Positions 25,272-34,445 of a stretch of 64,000 nucleotides of DNA are shown here, piece after piece (the first letter of the stretch is position 1; each line of letters opens with the position of its first letter). Source of the stretch: Shewanella fidelis ATCC BAA-318 (GTDB taxonomy: Bacteria; Pseudomonadota; Gammaproteobacteria; Enterobacterales; Shewanellaceae). The stretch covers positions 1 through 64,000 of the forward strand of contig NZ_KI912458.1 in assembly GCF_000518605.1 (NCBI RefSeq), given 5' to 3'. The position numbers and the translations under genes were made by a program. Under the pieces are notes generated by a model. It was not told where the DNA came from. It did not search any database and worked only from the letters and a program-made list of their open reading frames with translations.

Positions 25272-26483
25272 TCAATCTTTGCTCATTTTGGCTTGGTTGT
25301 GGCTGCGGGGAACCGGTCTTGGCCTGTGAGTCTGTTTATGAGTGCTTTTATGTTTTTGTGTATGTGTCGCTCTATGCTCCTGCCTATGTGTTTTAGCTGC
25401 TTTATAAGGTGTTTTATGCTGCTGAACCTTATGTGTTTTATTTACTCGCGACATCTTGTTGTGCTGGTTAAATTGTGTGTTGTGTGATTGCTTATATGAC
25501 TTTTGCTTTAGCCTAGTATTTGCATGCAGCTTGCTACGTAACTGCTGCTCACGTTTATGCTGCACTTTATCTCGCGTAATGGGACTGATAGCCTTGTTTG
25601 ATACGCGGATAGGATGATGGCTTTTGTATTTATGTCTTAAAGCACCACTGCTGTACGCTACGCCGCGTCTATGCTGTGGTTTATGTGCCCAGCGCTTTGC
25701 GCCGTGACTAGTGACAATACGGCCGCGGTGACGGTATTTATGTGAGTTATGGTGATGCACTACAACCACATGACGCTTATGCCAATGGAACGCACTAAAG
25801 TAATAGTTGAAGCTAATGTGCACACCTGCACGCCAATAAAAATGGCCATAACTAGGTCTGACATATCCAGGGTAAACCGCCCAATATATCGGTGGGTATC
25901 GGTACCAACGCCAATAGCCGTAAACGGTTCTCGGATCATAGTAGGGCACGTAAACTATCTCTTTTTTCACTGGCTCAATAATGATCTGATTACTCACGCG
26001 CGTGACTTGCATATTTTCCATCTGCTCAAGGCTATTAGCATTGTCAGCCTCTTGTCTCAGCATTTGAATACTGGCTAGCACCTGAGCTTCATCTTGTAAA
26101 AAAGCGTCACCCAATGATTGGGTCCAATCAAGATCTTCACTGAGCTTTTGCAATACATTTGGAAACGCAATTAGCGCCACTACACTTGGGTCCCAATCTT
26201 TATTCTGCGCTTTATCGATTTGTTTTTGAGTCGATAAGTGTTGCTTCGATTGTTGCCAACGATGTGCTTGAACCACTTCAAGTGGGTAGGTTGAGGCAAT
26301 CAAAATATGAGTGAGTAAACTATCGGGATAAAGGGCGATCGGTGCCAGCATCTGTGCAAGTTGTCCCTCACTATATTGAGTTTGCTCAAGCTGGTTTTGC
26401 TCGGCGTTGACGGTAGTCACTGGCATTATCAAAGGCATAGCGATAACAAGTGACAGGTAACACCATTTTTTGAGTGTGTTCAT
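25272..26483 (-). CDS. DUF3300 protein with His/Lys-rich tail
   Basis: Exported 403-aa protein: signal peptide 1-27, then a DUF3300 domain (QLAQMLAPIALYPDSLLTHI, STYPLEVVQAHRWQQ, KDWDPSVVALIAFP, and further on KEIVYVPYYDPRTVYGYW) to about residue 215. The remaining 190 residues are low-complexity and extremely rich in His, Lys, Arg and Gln (for example HHHNSHKYRHRGR and THTQKHKSTHKQTHR). Such a tail could bind metal ions or nucleic acid or polyanions in the periplasm, which is inference. It lies downstream of a PhoP/PhoQ-like pair on the same strand, with a 150-bp gap. Confidence 0.88.
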   Translation of the reverse strand: MNTLKKWCYLSLVIAMPLIMPVTTVNAEQNQLEQTQYSEGQLAQMLAPIALYPDSLLTHILIASTYPLEVVQAHRWQQSKQHLSTQKQIDKAQNKDWDPSVVALIAFPNVLQKLSEDLDWTQSLGDAFLQDEAQVLASIQMLRQEADNANSLEQMENMQVTRVSNQIIIEPVKKEIVYVPYYDPRTVYGYWRWYRYPPIYWAVYPGYVRPSYGHFYWRAGVHISFNYYFSAFHWHKRHVVVVHHHNSHKYRHRGRIVTSHGAKRWAHKPQHRRGVAYSSGALRHKYKSHHPIRVSNKAISPITRDKVQHKREQQLRSKLHANTRLKQKSYKQSHNTQFNQHNKMSRVNKTHKVQQHKTPYKAAKTHRQEHRATHTQKHKSTHKQTHRPRPVPRSHNQAKMSKD

Positions 26484-26633
26484 GTGAACTCCCGACCTTT
26501 TTATACGTTAGCAGCAGTATAAAAAGGCCAATATGAACAGAAGCTGAAAGCCTAAAGTGACACGAAAGTGATACCAATGAGTTTGCCAAAAATGTTCTGA
26601 GTAGAGCTACTCTTATACCAATGGCTACCAGTA

Positions 26634-28178
26634 TTAAACCGTAAAGATAAGCTGAAACTTAGCACCGCCGAGCGCTGTTGAGCGGCTAACAGTTAGTTGG
26701 CCTTGATAGCTATCAACTAAGTCGCGCACAATCGCCAGACCTATGCCGTGACCTTGCTGATAAGTGTCGGCACGAGTGCCACGTTCAAATATTTGTGTAT
26801 GCAGTGCTTCGTCTATTCCCATGCCGTCATCTTCAATGGTAATAATAAGCTGAGCCTGCTGTGTTTTTACCTGAAGCAACACTTGGGCGTTTGCCGCTTT
26901 ACAGGCGTTATCTAACAGGTTGCCAAGGATCTCGGTTAAGTCGCTCGCATCACCTTTGAAAACCGCATTTCTATCAACATCCTCAGTGATGGTTATCCTT
27001 GGCTGGCAGTATATTTTTGGCAGGTTACGAACCAGCTTGTCTGACACATCAACCACAGCAACGCCCAAGTGCCACGCTGAACCTGCAGCGGACTGAGCGC
27101 GTTTAAGCTGGTGGCCGATAATGCGGTTGATTTGGTTAACTTGTTCAAACGACTGTGGGCTTAAGTCCTTTTGACTTTGAATAACCGCTAAAGGTGTTTT
27201 TAAACTGTGGGCGAGATCGGCTAAGGCATTTCGATAACGTTTACGCTGATTTTGCTCTGTATTGAGCAAGGTATTCAGTTGCTTTGCTACAGCGTTAAGT
27301 TCGGACGGGTAGTGCTCGTCTAACTGCTTAGCTTGGCCGTTTTCAATAGCGGCTAATTCATGTTGCAACCGAGTCAATGGTTTTAACGTCCACCATAGCC
27401 ACAATAATTGAATCGAGAGTAATGCGGCCATTAAAATCAGTAACCAGCGCCAAAGCTGCTGATTAAATGCCTCTACCTGCAGCTGATAATCGCTTTGGTC
27501 TTTGATGATATAAACGGTAAAGGGAAAGCGTGTGAGCTGCGGCTCCCCAAGTTTGTTGAGCCGCTCCGTTTCAAAGCTGGCACTAAAGCCGTAAACCAAG
27601 TGCGGTTCACCGTTAAGCATAATCTCACTAAACTGGCCTTGGCCTTTTTCTGGTTGTGGAAACATCGCTGCGGTATGAACCGCAGTCGTAATCGCAGCTG
27701 ACAAATCGATACCAAGTAGAGAGTTTGAGCGCCATGCAACTTTGCGGGCACTGTTGTTTGTCGGATTGGTTTGCTGTACGAGTGTTGTAGGCTGATTCTC
27801 GACAGCCTTGCTTTCGATAGCGTTATTTTCGACAAGTTTGGCCGCAAAGTTATCCGTTGTATCAGTAGCCAGAGGCGCGCTTGGTTTTACAGGAACCGTG
27901 ATTAGCGCATATAAACCGGATTGAATCACATTGAACTGATTTTCTAACAGTACTTCAGGCATTAATAGCTGTTGGTTATCGACTTCGGTCACCGCTAAAA
28001 TCGAATAAACATAGGCTTTGAGTTCTTTGACTGAGGCGCTTTTGACTTGCAGTTTAAACGCATCATTTAGGGTGACTCCAACAATGGGTAATAACACTAA
28101 TACCAGCAGCATCGCACTGATTATAAGGCGCGCCTTTAATGAATGCATAAGTTGAGGCAAACGCTTAATCCGATGCAT
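26634..28178 (-). CDS. PhoQ-like sensor histidine kinase
   Basis: Inner-membrane sensor of 514 aa. TM1 at 14-34, periplasmic sensor to about 235, TM2 LLILMAALLSIQLLWLWW, HAMP-like linker, then the kinase core. H-box DLAHSLKTPLAVIQ is the PhoQ form of the motif. N-box ILGNLLDNACKAA and G-boxes DDGMGIDEAL and GHGIGLAIV are intact. The periplasmic part has a Thr/Asn/Glu-rich low-complexity insert (about 103-145) not expected in PhoQ. Three bases separate it from the response regulator gene, so they are one operon. Signal (Mg2+, cationic peptide, other) cannot be read from sequence. Confidence 0.9.
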   Translation of the reverse strand: MHRIKRLPQLMHSLKARLIISAMLLVLVLLPIVGVTLNDAFKLQVKSASVKELKAYVYSILAVTEVDNQQLLMPEVLLENQFNVIQSGLYALITVPVKPSAPLATDTTDNFAAKLVENNAIESKAVENQPTTLVQQTNPTNNSARKVAWRSNSLLGIDLSAAITTAVHTAAMFPQPEKGQGQFSEIMLNGEPHLVYGFSASFETERLNKLGEPQLTRFPFTVYIIKDQSDYQLQVEAFNQQLWRWLLILMAALLSIQLLWLWWTLKPLTRLQHELAAIENGQAKQLDEHYPSELNAVAKQLNTLLNTEQNQRKRYRNALADLAHSLKTPLAVIQSQKDLSPQSFEQVNQINRIIGHQLKRAQSAAGSAWHLGVAVVDVSDKLVRNLPKIYCQPRITITEDVDRNAVFKGDASDLTEILGNLLDNACKAANAQVLLQVKTQQAQLIITIEDDGMGIDEALHTQIFERGTRADTYQQGHGIGLAIVRDLVDSYQGQLTVSRSTALGGAKFQLIFTV

Positions 28179-28181
28179 TGG

Positions 28182-28868
28182 TTAACTGCTATGATTGCTT
28201 AGAGAGACAAGGCGATAGCCTTGACCACGAAGAGTTTCAATCAGGCCGAGCTGATTGTCTGGGTCGAGTTTTTTGCGCAAACGCCGAATAAATACCTCTA
28301 TCACGTTTGAATCTAAATCAAAATCTTGATCGTAAATATGCTCTGTTAGTACGGTTTTTGATTTCACTTCACCGATATGCAGCATCAAGTATTCAAACAG
28401 CTTGTATTCAGAGCCACTTAAATTAATGGCTTGTCCAGACTTAGTTAGCTCAAGGCTGCTGGTGTTTAGGCTAAATGGGCCATTGGTAATAATTGGACTG
28501 GCTTTGCCCGCAGAGCGGCGAATAAGAGCTTTTAAGCGTGCAACTAATTCTTGTGGGTGAAATGGCTTGGTGAGGTAGTCGTCAGCACCCGCATCTAAGC
28601 CTGCAACTTTATCTTGCCAGCTATCACGGGCGGTTAAAATAAGAATAGGAAAGTCAATCTCAAGTGCTCTTAACTGCGTGATAACGGCAATACCATCAAG
28701 CTTAGGTAAACCGACATCTATAATCGCAGCATCGTAGTTATATTCGCGGCCTTGAAACAGACCAATTTCTCCGTCATCGGCAGTATCGACTGTGTAATTG
28801 GCATCAATAAGGTGCTGCTTTAAATTTGATTGCAGCTCTAAATCATCTTCAACTAATAACAATCTCAT
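28182..28868 (-). CDS. OmpR/PhoP-family response regulator
   Basis: A 228-aa transcription factor: receiver domain (acidic pocket LVEDD, phospho-acceptor Asp in AAIIDVGLPKLDG near 51, Thr in ILTARDSW, Lys in DDYLTKPF) and C-terminal winged helix ending RRLRKKLDPDN...RGQGYRLV. LTARDSWQDKV strongly recalls PhoP. It is encoded before the sensor kinase, and 57 bp after the PepSY gene, probably in one transcript. Target sites were not identified. Confidence 0.93.
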   Translation of the reverse strand: MRLLLVEDDLELQSNLKQHLIDANYTVDTADDGEIGLFQGREYNYDAAIIDVGLPKLDGIAVITQLRALEIDFPILILTARDSWQDKVAGLDAGADDYLTKPFHPQELVARLKALIRRSAGKASPIITNGPFSLNTSSLELTKSGQAINLSGSEYKLFEYLMLHIGEVKSKTVLTEHIYDQDFDLDSNVIEVFIRRLRKKLDPDNQLGLIETLRGQGYRLVSLSNHSS

Positions 28869-28925
28869 GCTCTGGCTCCTTGTTGTGCGGCGCGATAATA
28901 AGGCTTTGTTAGCAATAACCTTTAG

Positions 28926-29243
28926 TTAGTTGCGAGAAACACGACCTGTTTTGGCATCGACTTTGACATAAAACACCACTCCGTCATTGGATAGGAGTTT
29001 TACGCTATAACCAGGGTTGCCATTAACCCGGCTAGATTGCACCTTGAGTACTTTGCCGCGATATTGGCGCTTGGCCAGCTGCAGTGCTTGCTCTTTGCTA
29101 TGAACCTTAAGTTTCTGCTGCTGACTATTCGCTTTCATTGAGGCCGCCATCATAGATGTGACAGCATGCACTGTACTGGCTGTAGCAGTCTGCACAGTCA
29201 ATAGTGAAAGCGAGAGCAATATGATAGATAAAGCAGTTTTCAT
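28926..29243 (-). CDS. Periplasmic PepSY-domain protein
   Basis: A 105-aa exported protein: signal peptide MKTALSIILLSLSLLTVQTATA, then a single PepSY fold (KEQALQLAKRQYRGKVLKVQ, then PGYSVKLLSNDG and FYVKVDAKTGRVSRN). PepSY proteins often sit with PhoPQ/QseBC-like systems and are thought to act in signalling or protease inhibition. ATG at 29243 is used; a TTG four codons upstream is also in frame. Located upstream of the response regulator on the same strand. Confidence 0.85.
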   Translation of the reverse strand: MKTALSIILLSLSLLTVQTATASTVHAVTSMMAASMKANSQQQKLKVHSKEQALQLAKRQYRGKVLKVQSSRVNGNPGYSVKLLSNDGVVFYVKVDAKTGRVSRN

Positions 29244-29540
29244 TAAAGGTACCAAAGGCTTGAGATACAGCCAGTTTAAAAGATCCTATGCAATTAGTCA
29301 TTATCTGCCAAAGCCTAGTTAGGTGGCGTTCCTATGCTTTAGGAATCATCGACTTTATACATAGTTAGATGAACGCTGGCTGAATGTGGACTGTCTACTT
29401 AAAGAGTCAGGTTTGCTGCCGTAAAGCAAACCTATTTATCTTAGGGCGTTAATCTGCTCGTGGTTCTTGCTAGTTTTCTGTCGGAAGGAGAGCGCAAATT
29501 AAGGTGACAGCAACGCTGACACCTTATAAACAAATTCACA

Positions 29541-29933
29541 TTATTCGCTGCGGCACATGCCACAAATTTTATGGCCATCTAGATCCAAGAAATAGCACAA
29601 ATGCATGTTACCGGTGGAAGTGTTGCGTAAGCCGGGAGGTGTTTCAATGCTCGTTGCTCCGTTTGCTACGGCAACAGTATGAAACTCTTTGACTTGCTCA
29701 GGTGAGTGACAAGCAAAGCCTATCGTTGAACCATTAGCAGCATGTGCCGGCTCATCATTTATCGGTTGAGTAATACAAAACACCGATCCATCATGAAGAT
29801 AGAACAGTCGTTTATGGCCAGTGTCATTTATATTATGTACAGGTTTGTTGATACCCAGAACAGCTAATACAGAGTTATAAAAACGTTCTGAACTTTCAAT
29901 GTCATTGGTTCCAATCATTATATGGCTAAACAT
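29541..29933 (-). CDS. VOC family (glyoxalase-like) protein
   Basis: A 130-aa vicinal-oxygen-chelate protein. It starts FSHIMIGTNDIESSERFYNSVL, with the metal-ligand His and the DxxxSxxFY motif, and ends CYFLDLDGHKICGMC with the paired beta-alpha-beta-beta-beta unit. ADP-like loop absent. Substrate unknown; family includes lyases, dioxygenases and resistance proteins. AAGGATATCGAG precedes the ATG. Confidence 0.88.
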   Translation of the reverse strand: MFSHIMIGTNDIESSERFYNSVLAVLGINKPVHNINDTGHKRLFYLHDGSVFCITQPINDEPAHAANGSTIGFACHSPEQVKEFHTVAVANGATSIETPPGLRNTSTGNMHLCYFLDLDGHKICGMCRSE

Positions 29934-30257
29934 CTCGATATCCTTATTAATAAGTCAATAATCATTAACTTAGTGAGATTTTATGAAAACGCTATAGACA
30001 CAGGATTAACGCTGTCATTAAGGCTAAATCTCGTTGCCTGCATATATGATGAGCGAAAACGGTCTACAGTTTTCTGTCCTTGTTTGTAAGCTTGTTATGG
30101 CTCACTCCCATACTTTATGTTTATTTATTGACCAGTACCAGCAATATAACCAGTTCACTCCAATTTTTGACTCATAGATTGTCAATTTTAACGTTCAGCT
30201 TGTGTTCACACTCAGTGGACTCTAATGGCCTCATTAAGCACGTTTTTCGAGGTGAAG
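29934..30257. other. Divergent intergenic region
   Basis: 324 bp between the VOC gene and the anchored secreted protein. No RNA, repeat or recognised operator seen. A GAGGTGAAG ribosome site for the downstream gene is present at its end. Confidence 0.4.
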
Positions 30258-31178
30258 ATGAACACAAAACAAAATCATAATTCCCACAGGGGTACTCAAA
30301 AGAGCAGGTTAATACGAGCGCTGAATGTTGGCTTATTAACATTATCAATGGTGACTATTCTGCCAGCGAGTGCTAATTTGGATATAAGTCTGCTTTCGCA
30401 ACCGCAAAGCATCTCAGTTGCGCAAACGGTTACCAGCGGTGAGCAAAGTGCTCAAACGGCTCAATATGGCAATGCTTTATCTGAGCAACAAATCAGTAAG
30501 CTTGATCAGCAAAGGCTTCTGCAAGCTAAAGAGCTTGACGGCAACGAGGCGCTGCCTGCAAAACTCACTCGTGAGCAGATCATTCAAATCCATATTGATA
30601 AGGCGTTAAAGACTCAACAGCTTGCTGAGAAAAATAATGCCAATCTGCAGTTTGCTAATGGCGTCTACCGAGATTTTTATATTTACGATGCTTATAGCCG
30701 TTTATTTGTCGATAACGATTACGACGGCTTTTATCAAACCTTTAGTGTGACTTTTGATGCCGATGTTGAAGGTTACTACGCTAATGAGCGAGCAAAGGTA
30801 TTTGCGGAGCTTTACTTGAGCCGTAATGGCGGCCCTTGGGAGCATTATTACACTACCGATGTGTTCACTATTTTTGGCAATGCAACCGATGACGACTTTG
30901 AGGTATTAACTACCTTAGATTTGGGTTACCGCACAGATCATTATGATGTCTTGATTGATTTATATGAAGTGGGTTATGGCGACATAGTGGCGACGGTAAG
31001 CTCAAATGATTTCGATAGTCTGTACGCTTTGCCGTTAGAAAGCAGTGACAGAGATGATATCTATATTGATGAAGACTACCACGCTGGCAGCTTGTCGCTC
31101 CCTTTGATGACAATGTTATTGCTGTTGCTCGGGTTAAAGTTGAGGCGCACTAGAAAAATAGCCGTTGACCTTATTTGA
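30258..31178 (+). CDS. Secreted protein with C-terminal sorting-like anchor (choice-of-anchor H type)
   Basis: A 306-aa exported protein: an unusually long N-region then a hydrophobic signal (NVGLLTLSMVTILPASA). A helical part lies at about 60-140, followed by a beta-rich acidic domain (YRDFYIYDAYSRLFVDNDYD, then FDADVEGYYANERAKV). The C-terminus AGSLSLPLMTMLLLLLGLKL followed by RRTRK is a small-residue motif, hydrophobic helix and Arg cluster. That is the layout of rhombosortase (GlyGly-CTERM-like) substrates, though Ala-Gly-Ser replaces Gly-Gly-Ser. The choice-of-anchor H name is from recall. ATG at 30258 has GAGGTGAAG in front. Enzymatic role unknown. Confidence 0.75.
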   Translation: MNTKQNHNSHRGTQKSRLIRALNVGLLTLSMVTILPASANLDISLLSQPQSISVAQTVTSGEQSAQTAQYGNALSEQQISKLDQQRLLQAKELDGNEALPAKLTREQIIQIHIDKALKTQQLAEKNNANLQFANGVYRDFYIYDAYSRLFVDNDYDGFYQTFSVTFDADVEGYYANERAKVFAELYLSRNGGPWEHYYTTDVFTIFGNATDDDFEVLTTLDLGYRTDHYDVLIDLYEVGYGDIVATVSSNDFDSLYALPLESSDRDDIYIDEDYHAGSLSLPLMTMLLLLLGLKLRRTRKIAVDLI

Positions 31179-31229
31179 GTGACGGGCAAAAATTATGCAT
31201 CTGATTTGAGCATAACCAAGGTAGCACAC

Positions 31230-31697
31230 ATGGAATTAGCTAACCCTATATCGCCAATCACTCAGGTTACAATTAAGCCAACAAATGCCGATACGGTCTT
31301 GTGGATGTGGGAGCATTTAGTGCCTTTTTCTGCAGCTCCAACTAGCTTACAAGGCGAGATTATTAGAGTGTTAGAGTTATTAGCTTGGGAGGCCCAAGCT
31401 AATAGTAATTTAAACTGGGATGACAGTTTTGATGAAATGCTGATCTTCTTAAGAAAAGCGTTTCTCTCTGCTGAGTTTCCGTTAGCACAACACTTTAGTA
31501 TTGAAACCAGACTTTCTATAGAGGCTGACATCAATCGCTTAGCTAATTTTGTACTGCCAACAGAGTTAGATAGCCGTATTTTTAGTGAAGAACAACCCTA
31601 CATCAAAGATGATCTTTATGATCGCTTAGCGGGGCATTTAGTCGATTACTGCCGCGCTTATCCGCAAATTATTCCTTACTTGAATGTGAAGTCTTAA
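31230..31697 (+). CDS. Hypothetical cytoplasmic protein
   Basis: A 155-aa mostly helical, acidic protein, starting MELANPISPITQV. AAGG lies close upstream of the ATG; a longer frame reaches back to 31179 directly after the previous stop. No family recognised. It probably shares a transcript with the secreted anchored protein (51-bp gap). Confidence 0.6.
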   Translation: MELANPISPITQVTIKPTNADTVLWMWEHLVPFSAAPTSLQGEIIRVLELLAWEAQANSNLNWDDSFDEMLIFLRKAFLSAEFPLAQHFSIETRLSIEADINRLANFVLPTELDSRIFSEEQPYIKDDLYDRLAGHLVDYCRAYPQIIPYLNVKS

Positions 31698-31721
31698 GTA
31701 TGAGTGCTTGTTATTATTGAA

Positions 31722-31737
31722 TGTGATCTAAGTCACG
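31722..31737. promoter_or_regulatory. CRP-type binding site
   Basis: TGTGATCTAAGTCACG matches the CRP consensus TGTGA-N6-TCACA with one mismatch and is preceded by AA. It lies 25 bases after the previous gene and about 170 bases before the TonB receptor start, so it may activate or repress the latter. Confidence 0.6.
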
Positions 31738-31860
31738 TATCTTGTTGGTTTGTAACAACTAGTTGTGAATTTACATTGTAAACATTTTAAATAAAATTAA
31801 ATAAAAACAACTACAAGCAAAAAGCAAATGTATCAGTGTTGAAACAGATGTTGCTTTGTT

Positions 31861-31879
31861 AATGAGAATCGTTATCATC
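31861..31879. promoter_or_regulatory. Fur-type box upstream of TonB receptor
   Basis: AATGAGAATCGTTATCATC aligns with the Fur consensus GATAATGATAATCATTATC over most positions. It lies 32 bases before the receptor start codon, where Fur would block transcription under iron sufficiency. Confidence 0.75.
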
Positions 31880-31910
31880 CTGCCGCATAATACTAAAGTG
31901 GGGTTAATTG

Positions 31911-34343
31911 ATGAAACATTTTCGCTATTCAATGTTAGCAATTGCATGCGCATCGACATTTTTACCAGCGATGGCTTACGCCGAAGAAGCAGAGCAGGCA
32001 CTTGATAATGTCGAGCGTATTACGGTTTATGGTCGCCAGAATCAGGTGGTGATGAACTCAGGTTTGGCGACTAAATCAGATATGTCGCTAATGGAGACGC
32101 CAGCAGCAGTTGTGGTGGTTGATCAAGAGCTTATTCAAGCGCAGGCGGTGACTAACCTGCAAGATCTTGTGCGCAATATCAGTGGTGTAACTCAAGCAGG
32201 TAACAACTATGGTATTGGTGATAACTTAGTGATCCGTGGTTTAGGCGCTAACTACACTTACGATGGTATGTATGGTGGTGCGGGCTTAGGCAATACGTTC
32301 AATCCAACTCGCTCATTAACCAACGTTGAGTCGGTTGAAGTACTTAAAGGCCCGGCGACAGGGCTTTATGGTATGGGCAGCGCTGGTGGTGTGATTAACT
32401 TAATTGAAAAGAAGCCACAGTTTGAGTCTAACCACAGTTTTACTGCTGAAGTCGGCCAGTGGGATACTTACTCACTTGAAGTTGATAGCACTGCGGCCAT
32501 TACCGATGATCTGGCTTATCGTGTTGTGGCTAAATCGGCGCGTAGCGATGGTTACCGTGATATTGGTACTGACCGAGATGAAATTTATACCTCACTTAAA
32601 TATGTGGTCAACGATAGCCAAGATCTGACTTTTGCAGCTACCTATATTAAAGATGCCATCGCTGTAGACTCAATTGGGCATCCTATCCGTATTTTCAATG
32701 CTGAATCTGTTGGTGGTAAAACAGCAGGTGAAGTGACGTGGGAAGATTTAATTAATGATCCGAATAACAAGGGTATTCAGCTAACAGAAGCTCAGCGCAA
32801 ACAGCTTGCAGACTCGTTGGCATCAAGCGATGGTTTAACCCCTTATGCATTTGGTCATGCGGGGATTATCTCGCCAATGGCTAAAGATAACGAAGGTGAA
32901 GAACTCCGCTTTAAGCTAACCCATAATATCTATTTCAGCGATAATCTATTTTTGAATCAGCAACTGCAATATCGTGATTACACCTCTGGTTTTGCTCGCC
33001 AAACCGGTGCATATAACTATGTATATTGGGATCGTCGTGGCGCCATTAATGCAGATCCGCGTGCACCACTGGTTGAGGATGGTGTGCTTTACCCGTTTGC
33101 GGCACGTCGTCAAGAGTATCGAAAAGTAGACGCTGATGAGTCATCTTGGCAGTACTTTGCCGATCTTCGCTATGACTTCCAAATCGGTGATATCGACAAC
33201 GAATTATTGGTTAATGCCAACTATGAAGATAGAAGCATTGCATTTAAACAATACTCAATTTATGACGCAGATAAAGTCATTAAAGACAAAGCTGGTAATA
33301 CAATTTACCAAGGTAGCTTGCCGTATATCTACGACATTCGAAATCCAAACTGGGGGGAGGGCAGCTTCGAGGATTATGACCCACTATTGACCAGTAATTA
33401 TGATAAAACCGTTAGTGCATGGGGCGTTGGTGTGCAGCACGTGGGTTATTTGGGTTACGGGTTTACCTCGCGCATTGGCGTGGCGTTTAACCAAATCAAA
33501 CAGACTTACGAGCATTTAGGTGTTGATCCGCGTTATAGCTCAAGTCGTGCAACCCCTACACCTGAGGCGGATACCACAGATGATGGCATTACCTACAACT
33601 TAGGTTTGACTTACATGCCAACTGACAATCTATCGTTCTTTGTTAACCACTCTAAAGGTCGTACGGCTTATAGCATTTTAGGCAGTATTGCAGGTAACGA
33701 TACCGATAGAGATGACAGTGAATCAGTTAGCGATGACTTAGGTATGCGCTTTAAAGCTTTCGATGACCAAATGTTGGCATCATTAGTGTTCTTTAAGAGT
33801 TCGCGCACTAACTTGCAATATAACAATCCAGATTATGATGAAGGTGTTTCTGGACCTAGTGTGCCTAAGTACTACTACAACGGTAGTGAAGAAACTACGG
33901 GTGTTGAGTTCGATATGAACGCGCACCTGAGTGATCAGTGGATGGTTAATGTTAATGCCGTTTACCAAGATGCTCGTGATAAGAAAGATCCGACTCGCTC
34001 AAGTTACGATACACGCCAAAAAGGTGTGCCTTATGTAACAGCAAGTGCATGGGTGACTTATGGTGCAGATTGGTTCTCGCTTGCAAGCCCAATTAATATC
34101 AGTCTTGGTGCCAATTATGTTGATGAGCGCAGTACTAACTCAACCTCATTTGGTATTCCAGATGGTTATGTACCAAGCTACACAGTGTTAGATACGGCTA
34201 TTAGCTATGATGTTGATGATTGGAAACTACAGTTAAACGTTAATAACTTATTTAACGAAGAATATTACAGCAAAGCTATGTTCTTAGGTGGTATGCCGGG
34301 TGAAGAGCGTAATGCGAAACTGACCTTAACTTATCGTTTATAG
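31911..34343 (+). CDS. TonB-dependent siderophore receptor
   Basis: Outer-membrane receptor of 810 aa: signal peptide 1-24, TonB box-like ERITVYG, plug domain (TPAAVVVVDQELIQAQ, then NLQDLVRNISGVTQ and SVEVLKGPATGLYGMG), then a 22-strand barrel with VNNLFNEEYYSKAMF near the end and terminal LTLTYRL. The plug pattern GxVxLIEKKP matches the siderophore-receptor subgroup (TIGR01783-like), hydroxamate type most often. Fur and CRP-type sites lie upstream. No siderophore biosynthesis or inner-membrane transporter genes are near, so it may take up xenosiderophores. ATG at 31911 is chosen; the TTG immediately before is unlikely. Confidence 0.93.
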   Translation: MKHFRYSMLAIACASTFLPAMAYAEEAEQALDNVERITVYGRQNQVVMNSGLATKSDMSLMETPAAVVVVDQELIQAQAVTNLQDLVRNISGVTQAGNNYGIGDNLVIRGLGANYTYDGMYGGAGLGNTFNPTRSLTNVESVEVLKGPATGLYGMGSAGGVINLIEKKPQFESNHSFTAEVGQWDTYSLEVDSTAAITDDLAYRVVAKSARSDGYRDIGTDRDEIYTSLKYVVNDSQDLTFAATYIKDAIAVDSIGHPIRIFNAESVGGKTAGEVTWEDLINDPNNKGIQLTEAQRKQLADSLASSDGLTPYAFGHAGIISPMAKDNEGEELRFKLTHNIYFSDNLFLNQQLQYRDYTSGFARQTGAYNYVYWDRRGAINADPRAPLVEDGVLYPFAARRQEYRKVDADESSWQYFADLRYDFQIGDIDNELLVNANYEDRSIAFKQYSIYDADKVIKDKAGNTIYQGSLPYIYDIRNPNWGEGSFEDYDPLLTSNYDKTVSAWGVGVQHVGYLGYGFTSRIGVAFNQIKQTYEHLGVDPRYSSSRATPTPEADTTDDGITYNLGLTYMPTDNLSFFVNHSKGRTAYSILGSIAGNDTDRDDSESVSDDLGMRFKAFDDQMLASLVFFKSSRTNLQYNNPDYDEGVSGPSVPKYYYNGSEETTGVEFDMNAHLSDQWMVNVNAVYQDARDKKDPTRSSYDTRQKGVPYVTASAWVTYGADWFSLASPINISLGANYVDERSTNSTSFGIPDGYVPSYTVLDTAISYDVDDWKLQLNVNNLFNEEYYSKAMFLGGMPGEERNAKLTLTYRL

Positions 34344-34390
34344 ATGGTTGTTGACTGTTAGCAAGGATGCTGACAGCAATATAACTGAAT

Positions 34391-34420
34391 AAAAAATGCA
34401 GCCATTTGGCTGCATTTTTT
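34391..34420. terminator. Bidirectional terminator between the TonB receptors
   Basis: AAAAAATGCAGCC/GGCTGCATTTTTT stem with a 4-base loop between two convergent receptor genes. Confidence 0.9.
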
Positions 34421-34445
34421 ATGTTTTAACTGCGATTCAATAAGC

